From: RGIG6165 sp045538835 | Lineage (GTDB): Bacteria; Bacillota; Clostridia; Oscillospirales; Feifaniaceae | Direction of reading: 5' to 3' | Assembly (NCBI GenBank): GCA_045538835.1 | Contig: JAZQEF010000018.1 | Span: forward strand, 1 to 64,000 | DNA length: 64,000 nt | Part shown: positions 1-7,887 of the stretch, one piece after another | Layout of the letters: each line of letters opens with the position of its first letter | Position numbering within the stretch: the stretch's first letter is position 1 | Program-made: the position numbers and the translations under genes | The notes under the pieces: generated by a model | Database searches by the model: none | The model's input: only the letters and a program-made list of their open reading frames with translations | Told to the model about the DNA's origin: nothing

Positions 1-129
1 ATCTATTTTACGCACCCTGATCCGAATTCCCCTCCTCGCAGCGTGATTCAAATGGCCGAGCTTAAGGTTGTGAACGGAGTTCTGACCTGCGACAGAAACG
101 CTGAGGTCAATTGCGATTGGCGCACTTGA
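1..129 (+). CDS. C-terminal end of an unidentified protein (cut by window start)
   Basis: An open frame runs from the first base to a TGA at 127-129 and gives 42 residues, ending in ..EVNCDWRT. No start codon with a ribosome site lies inside the window, so this should be the tail of a longer gene. I do not recognise the family. It is followed by a perfect hairpin at 131-156 and an AT-rich non-coding stretch, and the next genes look accessory, so it may belong to a mobile or transferred segment. It could also be a chance open frame. Confidence 0.35.
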   Translation: MYFTHPDPNSPPRSVIQMAELKVVNGVLTCDRNAEVNCDWRT

Positions 130-130
130 A

Positions 131-156
131 AATCAATTTTCTTTTGAAAATTGATT
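131..156. repeat. Inverted repeat after the first frame
   Basis: AATCAATTTTC (131-141) and GAAAATTGATT (146-156) are perfect 11-base arms around a TTTT loop, starting two bases after the TGA of the partial gene. There is no clear T-tract on either side, so it is at most a weak terminator or an mRNA 3' end hairpin. Confidence 0.5.
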
Positions 157-339
157 CAAAAACACTGCCAAACATGTTGAGAAAAACAGAGAAAAACGAA
201 ACCAGACAAGCATAATCTCACGGAAATTCGCCCAAAACAAGACGAAAAGCAACCGTGGGAAAGAACCTCAAAGCGAGTGGGAATAATACCACATCCCCGA
301 AAAGCCTTGTGTTTCAAGGGTTTTCGAGATTTTAAGGCT

Positions 340-384
340 TTGAAAAATGATTTTTGACGCACATTTGACGCACATTTTTCAAAA
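340..384. repeat. Inverted repeat enclosing an 11-bp tandem repeat; possible element boundary or attachment site
   Basis: TTTGAAAAATG (340-350) and CATTTTTCAAA (374-384) are perfect inverted 11-mers. Between them TTTGACGCACA occurs twice in direct tandem (354-364 and 365-375). The combination of inverted arms and internal direct repeats resembles a recombinase or protein binding site. No recombinase gene is next to it in the window, so a role in integration is only inferred. Confidence 0.4.
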
Positions 385-601
385 AAGCACTAAATTCAGA
401 AGCAAAAATGCTCTGCTGAAAACAAAACAAAGACAACGAACCCACAGCAGAATCTTCTTGCTGGGGGTTCTCAATTTCTACGATATAATGTGTTCGATAA
501 ACTTGAATTTTTCGTACATCAATCCATATTTTTTCAAAAGGGTATTGGCTCTCACGCTCCGTCATAGTGTATGCTCTTGTTGTGAGGTGATAAAATTGAA
601 A

Positions 602-1315
602 ATGCAGATTAAAGAATTTGCCGATTTTACGGGTGTAAGTGTGCGCACACTGCATTATTACGATGAAATAGGATGGTTGATGCCAGCCTTTGTTGACAAA
701 ACTACAGGCTATCGCTTTTACGACGAAAAATCTTTTCTTCGTATGCAAGAGATTCTCTTTTACCGTGAACTTGACTTTTCCTTAAAGCGCATTGAAGAGA
801 TTTTGTCATCCCCGAATTATGACAAAAGCAAGGCACTGAACGAGCAAAAACAACTTCTCACACTCAAAAAAGAGCGGTTAATTTCTGCTATTGACGGTGC
901 CGTGAAAGGAGAAAATGTTATGACAGCATTCGATAGCAGCGAATTTGAAAAATATAAGGCTGAAGCCAAAGAAAAATGGGGCAAAACGGATGCATACAAG
1001 GAACATGCAGAACGGACTAAGAACTACTCCAAGCAGAAGTGGAATGACCTTGCCGAGGGAATTGACCATATTATGGCAAAGTTTGCATTCTGCATGAGAA
1101 AAGACGATAGTCCTGATTCCACTGAAGCACAAAATCTTGTAAAAATGCTGCAGAACCATATCACCGAGAATTACTATCTTTGTACAAACGAAATACTGGC
1201 AAGTCTCGGTCAGATGTATGTAGCGGACGAGCGCTTTACGAACAACATTGATAAGCACGCTGACGGTACTGCTACGTTTATCTGTGAAGCAATTGCGGTG
1301 TATTGCAGTAAGTAA
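602..1315 (+). CDS. MerR family regulator with TipAS-like C-terminal domain
   Basis: A 237-residue regulator. Residues 1-70 form the MerR winged helix (IKEFADFTGVSVRTLHYYDEIG), followed by a coiled-coil dimer helix rich in K, E and L near 75-105. The C-terminal 120 residues, starting near FDSSEFEKYKAEAKEKWG, match the TipAS drug-recognition domain known from thiopeptide-responsive TipA. By family it should bind a small ligand and activate a promoter with a long spacer. The ATG at 602 or the TTG at 596 is the start: GAGGTG at 584-589 is 12 and 6 bases upstream respectively. The frame is open back to 347, but that part lacks similarity. No obvious transporter target is adjacent; it may regulate itself or a distant gene. 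Confidence 0.85.
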   Translation: MQIKEFADFTGVSVRTLHYYDEIGWLMPAFVDKTTGYRFYDEKSFLRMQEILFYRELDFSLKRIEEILSSPNYDKSKALNEQKQLLTLKKERLISAIDGAVKGENVMTAFDSSEFEKYKAEAKEKWGKTDAYKEHAERTKNYSKQKWNDLAEGIDHIMAKFAFCMRKDDSPDSTEAQNLVKMLQNHITENYYLCTNEILASLGQMYVADERFTNNIDKHADGTATFICEAIAVYCSK

Positions 1316-1354
1316 ATTCCAATTTGTCTAACTGTTTATTAATGAAGAAAATGC

Positions 1355-1384
1355 TCTGGCGAAATTTCGCCAGATCATTTTTGC
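1355..1384 (+). terminator. Rho-independent-like terminator after the MerR gene
   Basis: TCTGGCGAAA (1355-1364) and TTTCGCCAGA (1365-1374) form a 20-bp perfect palindrome, followed by TCATTTTTGC. It lies 40 bases after the MerR stop. The T-run is short, so termination is likely but not certain. Confidence 0.6.
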
Positions 1385-1395
1385 TAGTATGATAA

Positions 1396-1563
1396 TTACT
1401 CAGTCACCTCATACAATTCCATATATTATTCAGCAGTTAAATGTGCTTCTGCCCATACTTTGACTTCTTTTTTTGCAAGCAAACAACTGCAGGGTAGCCA
1501 TTGCCTGTCTGTTACCGCAATGAAAAATGCGAAGGACGAGAAATAGATAAGTCTTAGAAACAT
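1396..1563 (-). pseudogene. Remnant of a small gene downstream of the AraC gene
   Basis: On the minus strand an ATG at 1563-1561 opens a 45-residue frame that stops at TAA 1428-1426. The same frame continues for eight sensible residues (YMELYEVTE) to a second TAA at 1398-1396. Read through the stop, the C-terminus KKEVKVWAEAHLTAE/YMELYEVTE resembles the tail pattern W..AG.IT.E.Y.E.T of small XkdX-like phage proteins. The match is only by eye. No ribosome site precedes the ATG. I see it as a decayed fragment; it could also be chance. Confidence 0.3.
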
Positions 1564-1584
1564 ATCTTTTTGCAGGTATGATTA

Positions 1585-2394
1585 CTACCTCTTTTCATTT
1601 TGATATTGTTTGGGAGACAGGTTGTATTTTTGCTTAAATGCTGAGCTGAAATAGGATGGAGAAGAATACCCCACCAAAGCGCTGATTTGCTCAACCGCAA
1701 GCTTTTCTTCCAAAAGCAGGTCTGCCGCATGCTGCAGACGAATGTTGTTGCGGTATTCTATGGGGGGTGTGCCTACGACGCTTTCAAAGGTACGCAGAAA
1801 GTGATATTTGCTCATAGAGCACAGATCTGCGTAATCGGCTAAACTAAAATTGCTGTCGTAATGCCGGTTCATATGCTGAACCGCGTGGGCGATCCGCTCA
1901 AAATTCTCCTTATTGGGATGACTTTCTTGTAAAACACTTCGTTCCAGTAATGTTAAAAGATATAGCATTTTATAAACGCAAAGCTTTTCATAAAAGGGCT
2001 GCTTGCACAGGGTCTGTTCAATAATATCATCAAACAGGTCGCATATCTGACGGTTAAAAAGGGCGTCATAAACCTTTGAAGTTGACAGAGAAATCTCGGG
2101 TGGAAGGGCTTTGCATTTAAAGTGAATGTAATAAAACTCTGCGGTTTGGTTTCCTTCGTAAATATGGTGCTGCTTTTCACCGGGGGCGAAAAGGATAAAG
2201 GAGCCGGCTGAGGCAACCACCTTGTTTTTTATATAAAAGGTCTCGTTTTCTTTGGCAACATAAAATAAAAGCCAATCTTCACGACCATATGGACGGTTGA
2301 TTTCTCTGCCGTATTTGGCAAAAATGTGTCCGCAGCTTACAAGCTTGATACCTGATACCTGTTGGTTTTGTTCTGAATAAGCGTTATATATCAT
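1585..2394 (-). CDS. AraC family transcriptional regulator
   Basis: A 269-residue protein with an N-terminal cupin-type sensing domain (residues 1-150; ..GSFILFAPGEKQHHI..) and two C-terminal AraC helix-turn-helix motifs (about 170-265; FSLADYADLCSMSKYHFLRTFESVVG and ..VEQISALVGYSS.SYFSSAFKQKYNLSPKQY). The domain order matches sugar-responsive AraC/RhaS-type activators. It is divergent from the catabolic operon that begins at 2529 and shares its 135-bp intergenic region, so it is the likely regulator of that operon. The ATG at 2394 (MIYNAYSEQ) fits the family start. The frame extends to 2478 without good support, and the extension would overlap the promoter at 2437-2465. Confidence 0.9.
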   Translation of the reverse strand: MIYNAYSEQNQQVSGIKLVSCGHIFAKYGREINRPYGREDWLLFYVAKENETFYIKNKVVASAGSFILFAPGEKQHHIYEGNQTAEFYYIHFKCKALPPEISLSTSKVYDALFNRQICDLFDDIIEQTLCKQPFYEKLCVYKMLYLLTLLERSVLQESHPNKENFERIAHAVQHMNRHYDSNFSLADYADLCSMSKYHFLRTFESVVGTPPIEYRNNIRLQHAADLLLEEKLAVEQISALVGYSSPSYFSSAFKQKYNLSPKQYQNEKR

Positions 2395-2436
2395 ATCACA
2401 CCGCAATATTTCTAAAATTTTTGGCAAGAAACCGCA

Positions 2437-2465
2437 TTTACTTATGATGAATATAGCACTAAAAT
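2437..2465 (+). promoter_or_regulatory. Putative promoter of the catabolic operon
   Basis: TTTACT (2437-2442), 17-bp spacer, TAAAAT (2460-2465), 63 bases before the first gene of the operon. It lies in the AraC-operon divergent region, as expected for an AraC-activated promoter with an imperfect -35. Confidence 0.55.
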
Positions 2466-2528
2466 GAAAGTATGTCAAGGGAAGTATAGTGTGCGTTTTA
2501 AGTATGAAGACTATGAAAGGAATAAAAT

Positions 2529-3476
2529 ATGAAAATCGTTGTTACCCCTAGAGGGTTTGCCAAGTGTGGGCTTGATAATGTGAAAATAATAGAAAACGCG
2601 GGATTTCTTGTAGAATACAACGACACGGGAAATGCTTATACAAAGGAAGAATTTTACAAAAAAACCGAAGACGCCGATGGAGTGATCGTTGGTGTTGAGA
2701 CCGTAGACAAAGAATACATTGATGCGCATCCGAGAATGAAAGCGATTGTAAAATTTGGTGTCGGTACCGATAATATTGACATTGAATACTGCCGCAAAAA
2801 AGGTATCTTTGTCGGAAGAACTGTAGGCTCAAATGCAAGAAGTGTTGCAGAAACCGCAATCAGCTTTCTGTTTGCTGATTCTAAAAATTTATATGAAAGC
2901 ATATCCGATACAAGGGATCACAAGTGGTTAAAACAGACCGGCTATGAGCTGGAGGGCAAGAGCATCGGCATCGTGGGCTTCGGTGCCATCGGCAAAAAGG
3001 TTGCCCAGATGGCTTTCGGGCTGGGTATGAAGGTGCTGGCGTATGATCCTTATTTTATCGACATAGAAGCCGCGCAATCATTTTGCGTTGAGGTTGTGGA
3101 ACTTGAAGAAATTCTGAAACAGTCGGATTTTGTTTCTTTGCATGTACCGCTTACCCCGGAAACCAGCAACTATATTACAATAAATGAACTAAAAGTAATG
3201 AAACCCAATGCCGTCTTAATCAATACGGCAAGAGGCGGAATTGTAAATGAAGCAGACCTGTTTAAAGCGTTATCTGAAAACATTATTCGTGCGGCATATT
3301 TTGACGTTCTGTTGAATGAGCCGGCAAGAGAGGATGAGCCGTTGCTGCGTCTGCCGAATTTTTACGTAACACCTCATATTGCATCCAGAAGCAAGGAGGC
3401 GGAAAAGAATACCGCTGATATGGCGACGCAAATTATGATAGACGCTTTAACAAAACGAAAAGGAGAAACATTATGA
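2529..3476 (+). CDS. D-isomer-specific 2-hydroxyacid dehydrogenase (phosphoglycerate dehydrogenase-like)
   Basis: A 315-residue NAD-dependent dehydrogenase of the family that interconverts 2-oxo acids and D-2-hydroxy acids. The nucleotide-binding GFGAIG motif is at residues 150-155. The catalytic Arg (TARGG, R235), Glu (E264) and His (TPHIA, H283) are all present. Length fits the single-domain-pair enzymes that lack an ACT regulatory domain, so it is probably not the serine-biosynthesis SerA. AAGGA lies just before the ATG. It is the first gene of the operon and overlaps the aldolase gene by 4 bases (ATGA), so it likely acts on a sugar-acid intermediate. The true substrate cannot be told from sequence. 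Confidence 0.9.
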   Translation: MKIVVTPRGFAKCGLDNVKIIENAGFLVEYNDTGNAYTKEEFYKKTEDADGVIVGVETVDKEYIDAHPRMKAIVKFGVGTDNIDIEYCRKKGIFVGRTVGSNARSVAETAISFLFADSKNLYESISDTRDHKWLKQTGYELEGKSIGIVGFGAIGKKVAQMAFGLGMKVLAYDPYFIDIEAAQSFCVEVVELEEILKQSDFVSLHVPLTPETSNYITINELKVMKPNAVLINTARGGIVNEADLFKALSENIIRAAYFDVLLNEPAREDEPLLRLPNFYVTPHIASRSKEAEKNTADMATQIMIDALTKRKGETL

Positions 3477-4117
3477 ATCCGTTTGTAAAGGAATTTTTTG
3501 AAAGTAAAGTTATTGTTGTGTGCCGCGGAATTGACCAGGAGGAAGTTGCTAAGGTGGCAAGCGCACTGTATGAGGGTGGCATCCGTTTTATGGAGGTGCC
3601 CTTCAATCAAGCAGATTCGAGTACATTTGCCACAACTGCAGCGAAAATTAAAACCGTAAAAGAGGCGCTTGGCGGCAAAATGCACGTGGGCGCAGGAACG
3701 GTTATCACCATGGAGCAGTTTGAAATGGCAAAGGCTGCTGGCGCGGAGATAATCGTTTCTCCCACTATGGAAGAGGACGTGATCAAAGCAACGAAAACTG
3801 CAGGTCTCATCTCCATGCCGGGCTGCGCAACTCCCTCTGAAATGACCAAGGCCTACAAGCTGGGGGCGGATCTGATAAAGTTATTCCCGTCGTCTATGGT
3901 AAATTTAAAGGTCATCAAGGAGATCCGTGTGCCGCTGAATCACCTGCCTCTGGTCTGCTTTGGCGGTGTTTCCGCGGAGAACATTCAGGATGTGCTGGCA
4001 ACGGGCGTTGTAGGCGTTGGCGTTGCCTCTGCGGTTTTGAATAAGCAGGCCCTGGCAGATAAGGATTATGAAAAAATCACTGCTCTGGCAAAGGAACTGA
4101 CAGGAAAGTTTGCATAA
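3473..4117 (+). CDS. KDPG/KHG-type aldolase (class I)
   Basis: A 214-residue TIM-barrel aldolase that splits 2-keto-3-deoxy-6-phosphogluconate or 4-hydroxy-2-oxoglutarate to pyruvate and an aldehyde. The Schiff-base lysine is in LIKLFPS (K136), the general acid/base Glu in MEVPF (E41), and GAGTV (73-77) and the GGVSAENI phosphate loop are intact. The Arg usually found in the E-V-T-x-R loop is absent (EVPFNQ), a variant seen in many such aldolases. Start ATG follows AAGGAG and overlaps the dehydrogenase stop. It is the central carbon-splitting step of the operon. Confidence 0.9.
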   Translation: MNPFVKEFFESKVIVVCRGIDQEEVAKVASALYEGGIRFMEVPFNQADSSTFATTAAKIKTVKEALGGKMHVGAGTVITMEQFEMAKAAGAEIIVSPTMEEDVIKATKTAGLISMPGCATPSEMTKAYKLGADLIKLFPSSMVNLKVIKEIRVPLNHLPLVCFGGVSAENIQDVLATGVVGVGVASAVLNKQALADKDYEKITALAKELTGKFA

Positions 4118-4141
4118 GCACCTATAAGAAAGGATCGCAAT

Positions 4142-4741
4142 ATGGCTGTTATTGTTTTGACCGGCATGCCGGCAACGGGAAAATCCACCATCTGCAAGGC
4201 GCTGGCGGCGCATTTCGGCTTCCCTGTGGTGGAAAAGGATGCCATCAAAGAGGCGCTTTTTGATACGGTGGGCTTTACCTGCTATGCAGAAAAACGGGCA
4301 TTGGACCATGCGGCCAACGCAGTGGTGATCCATATGACCGAGCAGCTTTTGAAAGCAGGCGGCTCTGTGATCGTGGATAACAATTTTGACGAGGCCAGCG
4401 GCAAGAATTTCAAGGCGCTGCTGGAGCAGTATGGGTCAAAATGCGTATGTGTGTTTCTCCGGGGAGAACTGGACGTTTTGCACCGGCGCTACACCCTGCG
4501 GGATAATGCCCACGCCCGTCATTTGGGTCACGTGCTGCAGGAGCATTATCCTCCCCGGCCGGGTGACAGTCTGTACTACACCATGACCCGGGATGAATTC
4601 TGCGAGAAATTTATGAAGCGGGGCATGGATTCCTTTGAATGTCCGGGGCAACGGCTGGAGATCGACACCACCGATTTTGCAGCGGTGCATACGGAGCGGA
4701 TCGTAGCCCAGGTAGAAAAGCTGCTGGAGGGTCAAAAATGA
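4142..4741 (+). CDS. P-loop kinase (AAA/shikimate-kinase-like small-molecule kinase)
   Basis: A 199-residue protein opening with a Walker A loop at residues 8-16 (GMPATGKST), typical of small P-loop kinases such as AAA_33/zeta-like or shikimate/gluconate kinases. The segment VIVDNNFD (about 79-86) may be the Walker B or substrate strand, and HRRYTLRDN.HARH the Arg-rich lid. Because it sits between an aldolase and an oxidoreductase in a catabolic operon, I infer that it phosphorylates a sugar or sugar acid. A toxin role is not supported, as no antitoxin is adjacent. It overlaps the next gene by 4 bases. Base composition turns visibly G+C-rich here. Confidence 0.75.
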   Translation: MAVIVLTGMPATGKSTICKALAAHFGFPVVEKDAIKEALFDTVGFTCYAEKRALDHAANAVVIHMTEQLLKAGGSVIVDNNFDEASGKNFKALLEQYGSKCVCVFLRGELDVLHRRYTLRDNAHARHLGHVLQEHYPPRPGDSLYYTMTRDEFCEKFMKRGMDSFECPGQRLEIDTTDFAAVHTERIVAQVEKLLEGQK

Positions 4742-6123
4742 AAACGTTTTCCTGCGAATATGATATCGCGGTGATCGGCGGAGGTCCTGCAGGCCTTGCC
4801 ACAGCCATCACCGCCGCCCGGGAGGGCAAGAAGGTCCTTCTGGCGGATAAAAACGGTTTCCTGGGAGGAAACCTGACCATTGGTCTGCCCCTGCTGGGCT
4901 TTTTGGACGAGCACGGAAATCAGTGCATTTCCGGCTTTGCAGAGGAGTTTGTGCAGCGGCTGCAGGCCCGGGGCGCTGCTTACGGCATCCGCCCCTGTCC
5001 CAAGCACAATTCCGTTACAAATGTGGATGCAGAGGCGGTGAAGATCCTGGCCTTTGAGATGTGCCGGGAGGCGGGAGTCCAGGTGCTGCTGCACGTGGAG
5101 GCGATCGATGCCACAGTGGAATCGGGAAGGGTAAAAACCGTCACCCTTTACGGCAAGTGCAACCGGATTATCGTGCACGCAGAACTGTTTGTTGATTGCA
5201 CCGGTGACGGCGATGTGGGCTGCTTGGCCGGCTGTTCGTATGAGACAGGACGCGGTAAAGAACAGGAAATGATGCCGCCCACGGTGATGTGCACCATTGA
5301 GAATGTAAACGATCAGGCGCTGCTGGACTATGTGGCGGAGCATCCCGATGAGATGAAGCCTATGAGTGCCACCATCGAAACCAAGCCCGGCTATGACGCG
5401 GCCTATTTTAAGGCCGATCCCAACTACGTGTTTGTGGGTATGACCCAGCTGTGGTCCAGGCTGAAGGCGCAGGGCATTTGCCCTGTGGAACGGGGCAATA
5501 TGATCGTCATCAACGGTCTGCACAAGGGGCAGATGTACGTCAACACCACCCGGCTGCTGGATGTGGACGGCACAAATGTGTTTGACCTGACCCGCGGGGA
5601 GATGGAGGGTCACCTGCAGCTGTATAAGCTGATCGATACCTTCCGCAAATTCGTTCCCGGCTTTGAAAACTGTTATATCTCCTCCATTGCCCCTAACATC
5701 GGCATTCGGGAGACACGACGTATGAAGGGCTTGGAGCGCGTAACTTTGGAGCAGGCACTGGACGGCGAGATTCCCGAAAGCAGTATTTGCCTGTCCGGTT
5801 ATACCATTGATATCCACTACAACAATGAGCGGGGCACCCTGTTCAAAAAACTCGAAAGACCCTTTGGCATCCCCTATGGCTGTCTGGTCAGCGCGGAACG
5901 ACCGAATCTGCTATTTGCTGGTCGGTGCATTAGCGTGGATGATCACGTGGTAGGCTCTACCCGTGTAATGCCCTGCTGTATGGCTATGGGACAGGCTGCC
6001 GGTTTGGCGGCGGCTATGGCAGTAACAGAAAAGCGGACTCCCGCTGAGGTGGATGTGACAAAACTGCGCGGCGCGCTGCGGGCGCAGGGAGCGATTTTAG
6101 ATATGGAGAGGAAAAGCGTATGA
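4738..6123 (+). CDS. FAD-dependent oxidoreductase (FAD_oxidored family)
   Basis: A 461-residue flavoprotein. The FAD-binding GGGPAG is at residues 14-19, followed by a glycine-rich FLGGN, and a second FAD-contact segment is near the C-terminus (LLFAGRCISVDDHVVGSTR..). This matches the PF12831-type family that often sits with sugar or glycoside catabolism and is sometimes labelled xanthan lyase or fumarate-reductase-like. Substrate is unknown; oxidation of a sugar hydroxyl is plausible from context. The ATG at 4738 is chosen because GGAGG precedes it and it overlaps the kinase stop; the frame also extends upstream to 4639 inside the kinase gene. It ends with an ATGA overlap to the next gene. 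Codon use is CTG-rich, unlike the genes after 9 kb. Confidence 0.85.
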   Translation: MKTFSCEYDIAVIGGGPAGLATAITAAREGKKVLLADKNGFLGGNLTIGLPLLGFLDEHGNQCISGFAEEFVQRLQARGAAYGIRPCPKHNSVTNVDAEAVKILAFEMCREAGVQVLLHVEAIDATVESGRVKTVTLYGKCNRIIVHAELFVDCTGDGDVGCLAGCSYETGRGKEQEMMPPTVMCTIENVNDQALLDYVAEHPDEMKPMSATIETKPGYDAAYFKADPNYVFVGMTQLWSRLKAQGICPVERGNMIVINGLHKGQMYVNTTRLLDVDGTNVFDLTRGEMEGHLQLYKLIDTFRKFVPGFENCYISSIAPNIGIRETRRMKGLERVTLEQALDGEIPESSICLSGYTIDIHYNNERGTLFKKLERPFGIPYGCLVSAERPNLLFAGRCISVDDHVVGSTRVMPCCMAMGQAAGLAAAMAVTEKRTPAEVDVTKLRGALRAQGAILDMERKSV

Positions 6124-6488
6124 AAATTGCAACAATGACCACATTGTGTTATTCAGCCCGGGGCAGAACCGAGAAAACCAGCGCATTGGAAGCGGTCCGC
6201 CGGCTGCGGGCGGTAGGTTTTGAATATGTGGATCTGAATTTATGCGGTATGGTGCAGGGTCATCAGTGCAGTTTTGTGCAGGACGACTGGAAGTCCGAGG
6301 TGAAGGAACTGGTCCGTGAGGTAAAGCGGTTAGGCGCAACCCTGCATCAGGCGAATTATAAGGGCTGCCTGAACTATGAGATCGGCATCAATAAAACTGT
6401 TCCCGATTTGCTGCGGGATGAAATGGCAAAGTATTGCTTCAAAGCTGGAGAATACCTTGTGAAAATGTTCGAGGGGACAGCCGAATGA
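6120..6488 (+). CDS. Shortened sugar phosphate isomerase/epimerase-like protein (internal deletion likely)
   Basis: A 122-residue protein. Residues 1-77 match the N-terminus of the xylose-isomerase-like TIM-barrel family (..AVRRLRAVGFEYVDLNLCGM.. to ..RLGATLHQAN). From residue 80 on, GCLNYEIGINKTVPDLLRDEMAKYCFKAGEYLV looks like the C-terminal tail of the same family (a YEIG strand then the last helices). The family usually has about 250-290 residues, so roughly the central half, with the metal-binding Glu, Asp and His residues, is missing without a frame break. It is therefore probably inactive or a relic. Both ends overlap neighbouring genes by 4 bases, so the operon stays translationally coupled. 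Alternatively it is a small standalone protein. Confidence 0.65.
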   Translation: MKIATMTTLCYSARGRTEKTSALEAVRRLRAVGFEYVDLNLCGMVQGHQCSFVQDDWKSEVKELVREVKRLGATLHQANYKGCLNYEIGINKTVPDLLRDEMAKYCFKAGEYLVKMFEGTAE

Positions 6489-7075
6489 ATATGTATATGA
6501 TTCGCCATGGCGAGAGTATCGCCAATGCAGAGCATCTGCATGCAGGTTGGTCACAAACGCCGCTGTCTCCGAAAGGGGAGGAAGAAGCGCAGCGCCTGGC
6601 GGAACTTCTGAAATACTATAGTTTCGACAAGGTATATTCCAGCGATTTGCTGCGGGCAAAGCAAACAAAGGCCATTGCGCTGCCGGATGCGGATGCTACT
6701 GTCACCCAGCTACTGCGAGAAATCAGTGTGGGTGAGCTTGCAGGCAAACACGCCGATGTATGCTTGAAGCGGTATGGGGAGCGTTATCTGACAGATAAGG
6801 CAGCCCGGGATTACCGGTTCTTCGGCGGCGAAAACCGGGAAATGCACCGTGTCCGCGTGAAAGAATTTATGGATACGGTAGCATTACAAGAGGCGGAAGA
6901 AATCGCGGTATTTTGCCACGAAGGCACTATACGCTGCGCTTTGGAATATGCCCACGATGGTCAGGCCTATCAGCGCCCACTGAAGAACTGCGGTGTTTAC
7001 CTGTTTGAATACAAAAATGCTGTGTGGAAATTCAAAAACCGGATAGAAGATGTCGCAAATAAGGAGGAAGTGTGA
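6485..7075 (+). CDS. Histidine phosphatase family protein (phosphoglycerate mutase-like)
   Basis: A 196-residue branch-1 histidine phosphatase. The phosphate-accepting motif RHGES is at residues 7-11 and the second catalytic His is in FCHEGTIR. The branch includes broad phosphatases such as PhoE and CobC, so a sugar-phosphate phosphatase role in this operon is an inference. The ATG at 6485 overlaps the previous stop (ATGA); the frame extends to 6434 but that part lies within the isomerase-like gene. One base separates its stop from the next gene's ATG. Confidence 0.85.
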   Translation: MNMYMIRHGESIANAEHLHAGWSQTPLSPKGEEEAQRLAELLKYYSFDKVYSSDLLRAKQTKAIALPDADATVTQLLREISVGELAGKHADVCLKRYGERYLTDKAARDYRFFGGENREMHRVRVKEFMDTVALQEAEEIAVFCHEGTIRCALEYAHDGQAYQRPLKNCGVYLFEYKNAVWKFKNRIEDVANKEEV

Positions 7076-7076
7076 A

Positions 7077-7853
7077 ATGTTGAAAAAAGATCCATGGGAG
7101 GGATATGTCAAGCCCTCAAAAATGATAGGAAATTTGTATTTTGTGGGTACAAGGCCTGCATCTACACATATTATCGATACGGGCGATGGGCTGATTTTGA
7201 TCGATCCCGGGTATCAGGAGAGCCTGTATCTTGTGCTTCATAATATTTGGGAATTGGGACTGGATCCCAAAAATATCCGCTATATTCTGCTGACCCACGC
7301 ACACTACGACCATACCGATGCTACGCAGGCATTGGTGGAATTGACAGGAGCGACCGTTTGTTTCCCGAAAGCAGATATGCCTCTTTTGACCGGTGAAATA
7401 TATCACTACGATTTAAGACCATTTAAGCCTGATATTCTGCTGGAGGATGGGGACACATTGACATTGGGTAACACCACTGTTCGCTGTGCCGCTACCCCGG
7501 GGCATACCGACGGCACAATGTCCTATTTTTTTCCTGTGACTGACGGGGAACGAACCTATCGCGCAGCTATGCACGGTGGCGTGGGAATGAATTCTATGAA
7601 ATCCGACTTCCTAAAGGAAAGAGGGCTGTCCGATGATTGCAGACGCAAGTTTTTAGAGGGACTAGACAAGGTGGAAAACGAACCGGTAGACGTTGTATTA
7701 GGCAACCATGTGGGACAGAACGATACTGTGGGCAAATTGAGTCGTTTGGGAGCAGAGGACGGTAATCCGTTTATCGACCCCTCTGAATGGAAACTCTTTA
7801 TTACAAAGTGCCGGAAAAAACTAAATCAACTGAACGAGGAAGATCCGTACTAA
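7077..7853 (+). CDS. MBL-fold metallohydrolase
   Basis: A 258-residue metallo-beta-lactamase-fold protein. The metal motif THAHYDH is complete (HxHxDH), TPGHTDG supplies the next metal His, and LGNH near the C-terminus supplies the last. The fold covers lactonases, glyoxalase II and lactamases. Given the sugar-acid context, hydrolysis of a lactone or thioester is plausible but unproven. The start ATG at 7077 follows AAGGAGG at the end of the previous gene; an upstream in-frame start at 7050 lacks its own site. Confidence 0.85.
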   Translation: MLKKDPWEGYVKPSKMIGNLYFVGTRPASTHIIDTGDGLILIDPGYQESLYLVLHNIWELGLDPKNIRYILLTHAHYDHTDATQALVELTGATVCFPKADMPLLTGEIYHYDLRPFKPDILLEDGDTLTLGNTTVRCAATPGHTDGTMSYFFPVTDGERTYRAAMHGGVGMNSMKSDFLKERGLSDDCRRKFLEGLDKVENEPVDVVLGNHVGQNDTVGKLSRLGAEDGNPFIDPSEWKLFITKCRKKLNQLNEEDPY

Positions 7854-7887
7854 ATCTGATTTAACGGGATAGGAAAGGAAAATAGAT

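Larger units (their letters stand above)
130..601. other. AT-rich stretch without a convincing gene
   Basis: About 470 bases with no gene that I can support. A frame open upstream of the MerR gene (from 347) and an antisense frame (332-748) cross it, but neither has a ribosome site or family resemblance. It holds the hairpin at 131-156, the palindrome with tandem repeat at 340-384, and a TATAAT box at 484-489 that may belong to the MerR gene promoter. A TTGCTG at 458-463 lies 20 bases before that box. Such long spacers are usual for promoters controlled by MerR proteins, but the -35 match is weak. Confidence 0.4.

Noticed and set aside
347..601. N-terminal extension of the MerR gene frame
   Set aside because: The extension has no family similarity, while a ribosome site just before 596/602 gives the standard MerR start.
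4142..4741. Zeta-type toxin gene
   Set aside because: The P-loop would allow it, but there is no antitoxin gene and it is embedded in a catabolic operon with 4-base overlap.
4732..5817. A 361-codon open frame on the minus strand, antisense to the FAD oxidoreductase
   Set aside because: It is a shadow of the G+C-rich sense gene: no ribosome site, no domain pattern, and the sense frame has clear FAD motifs.
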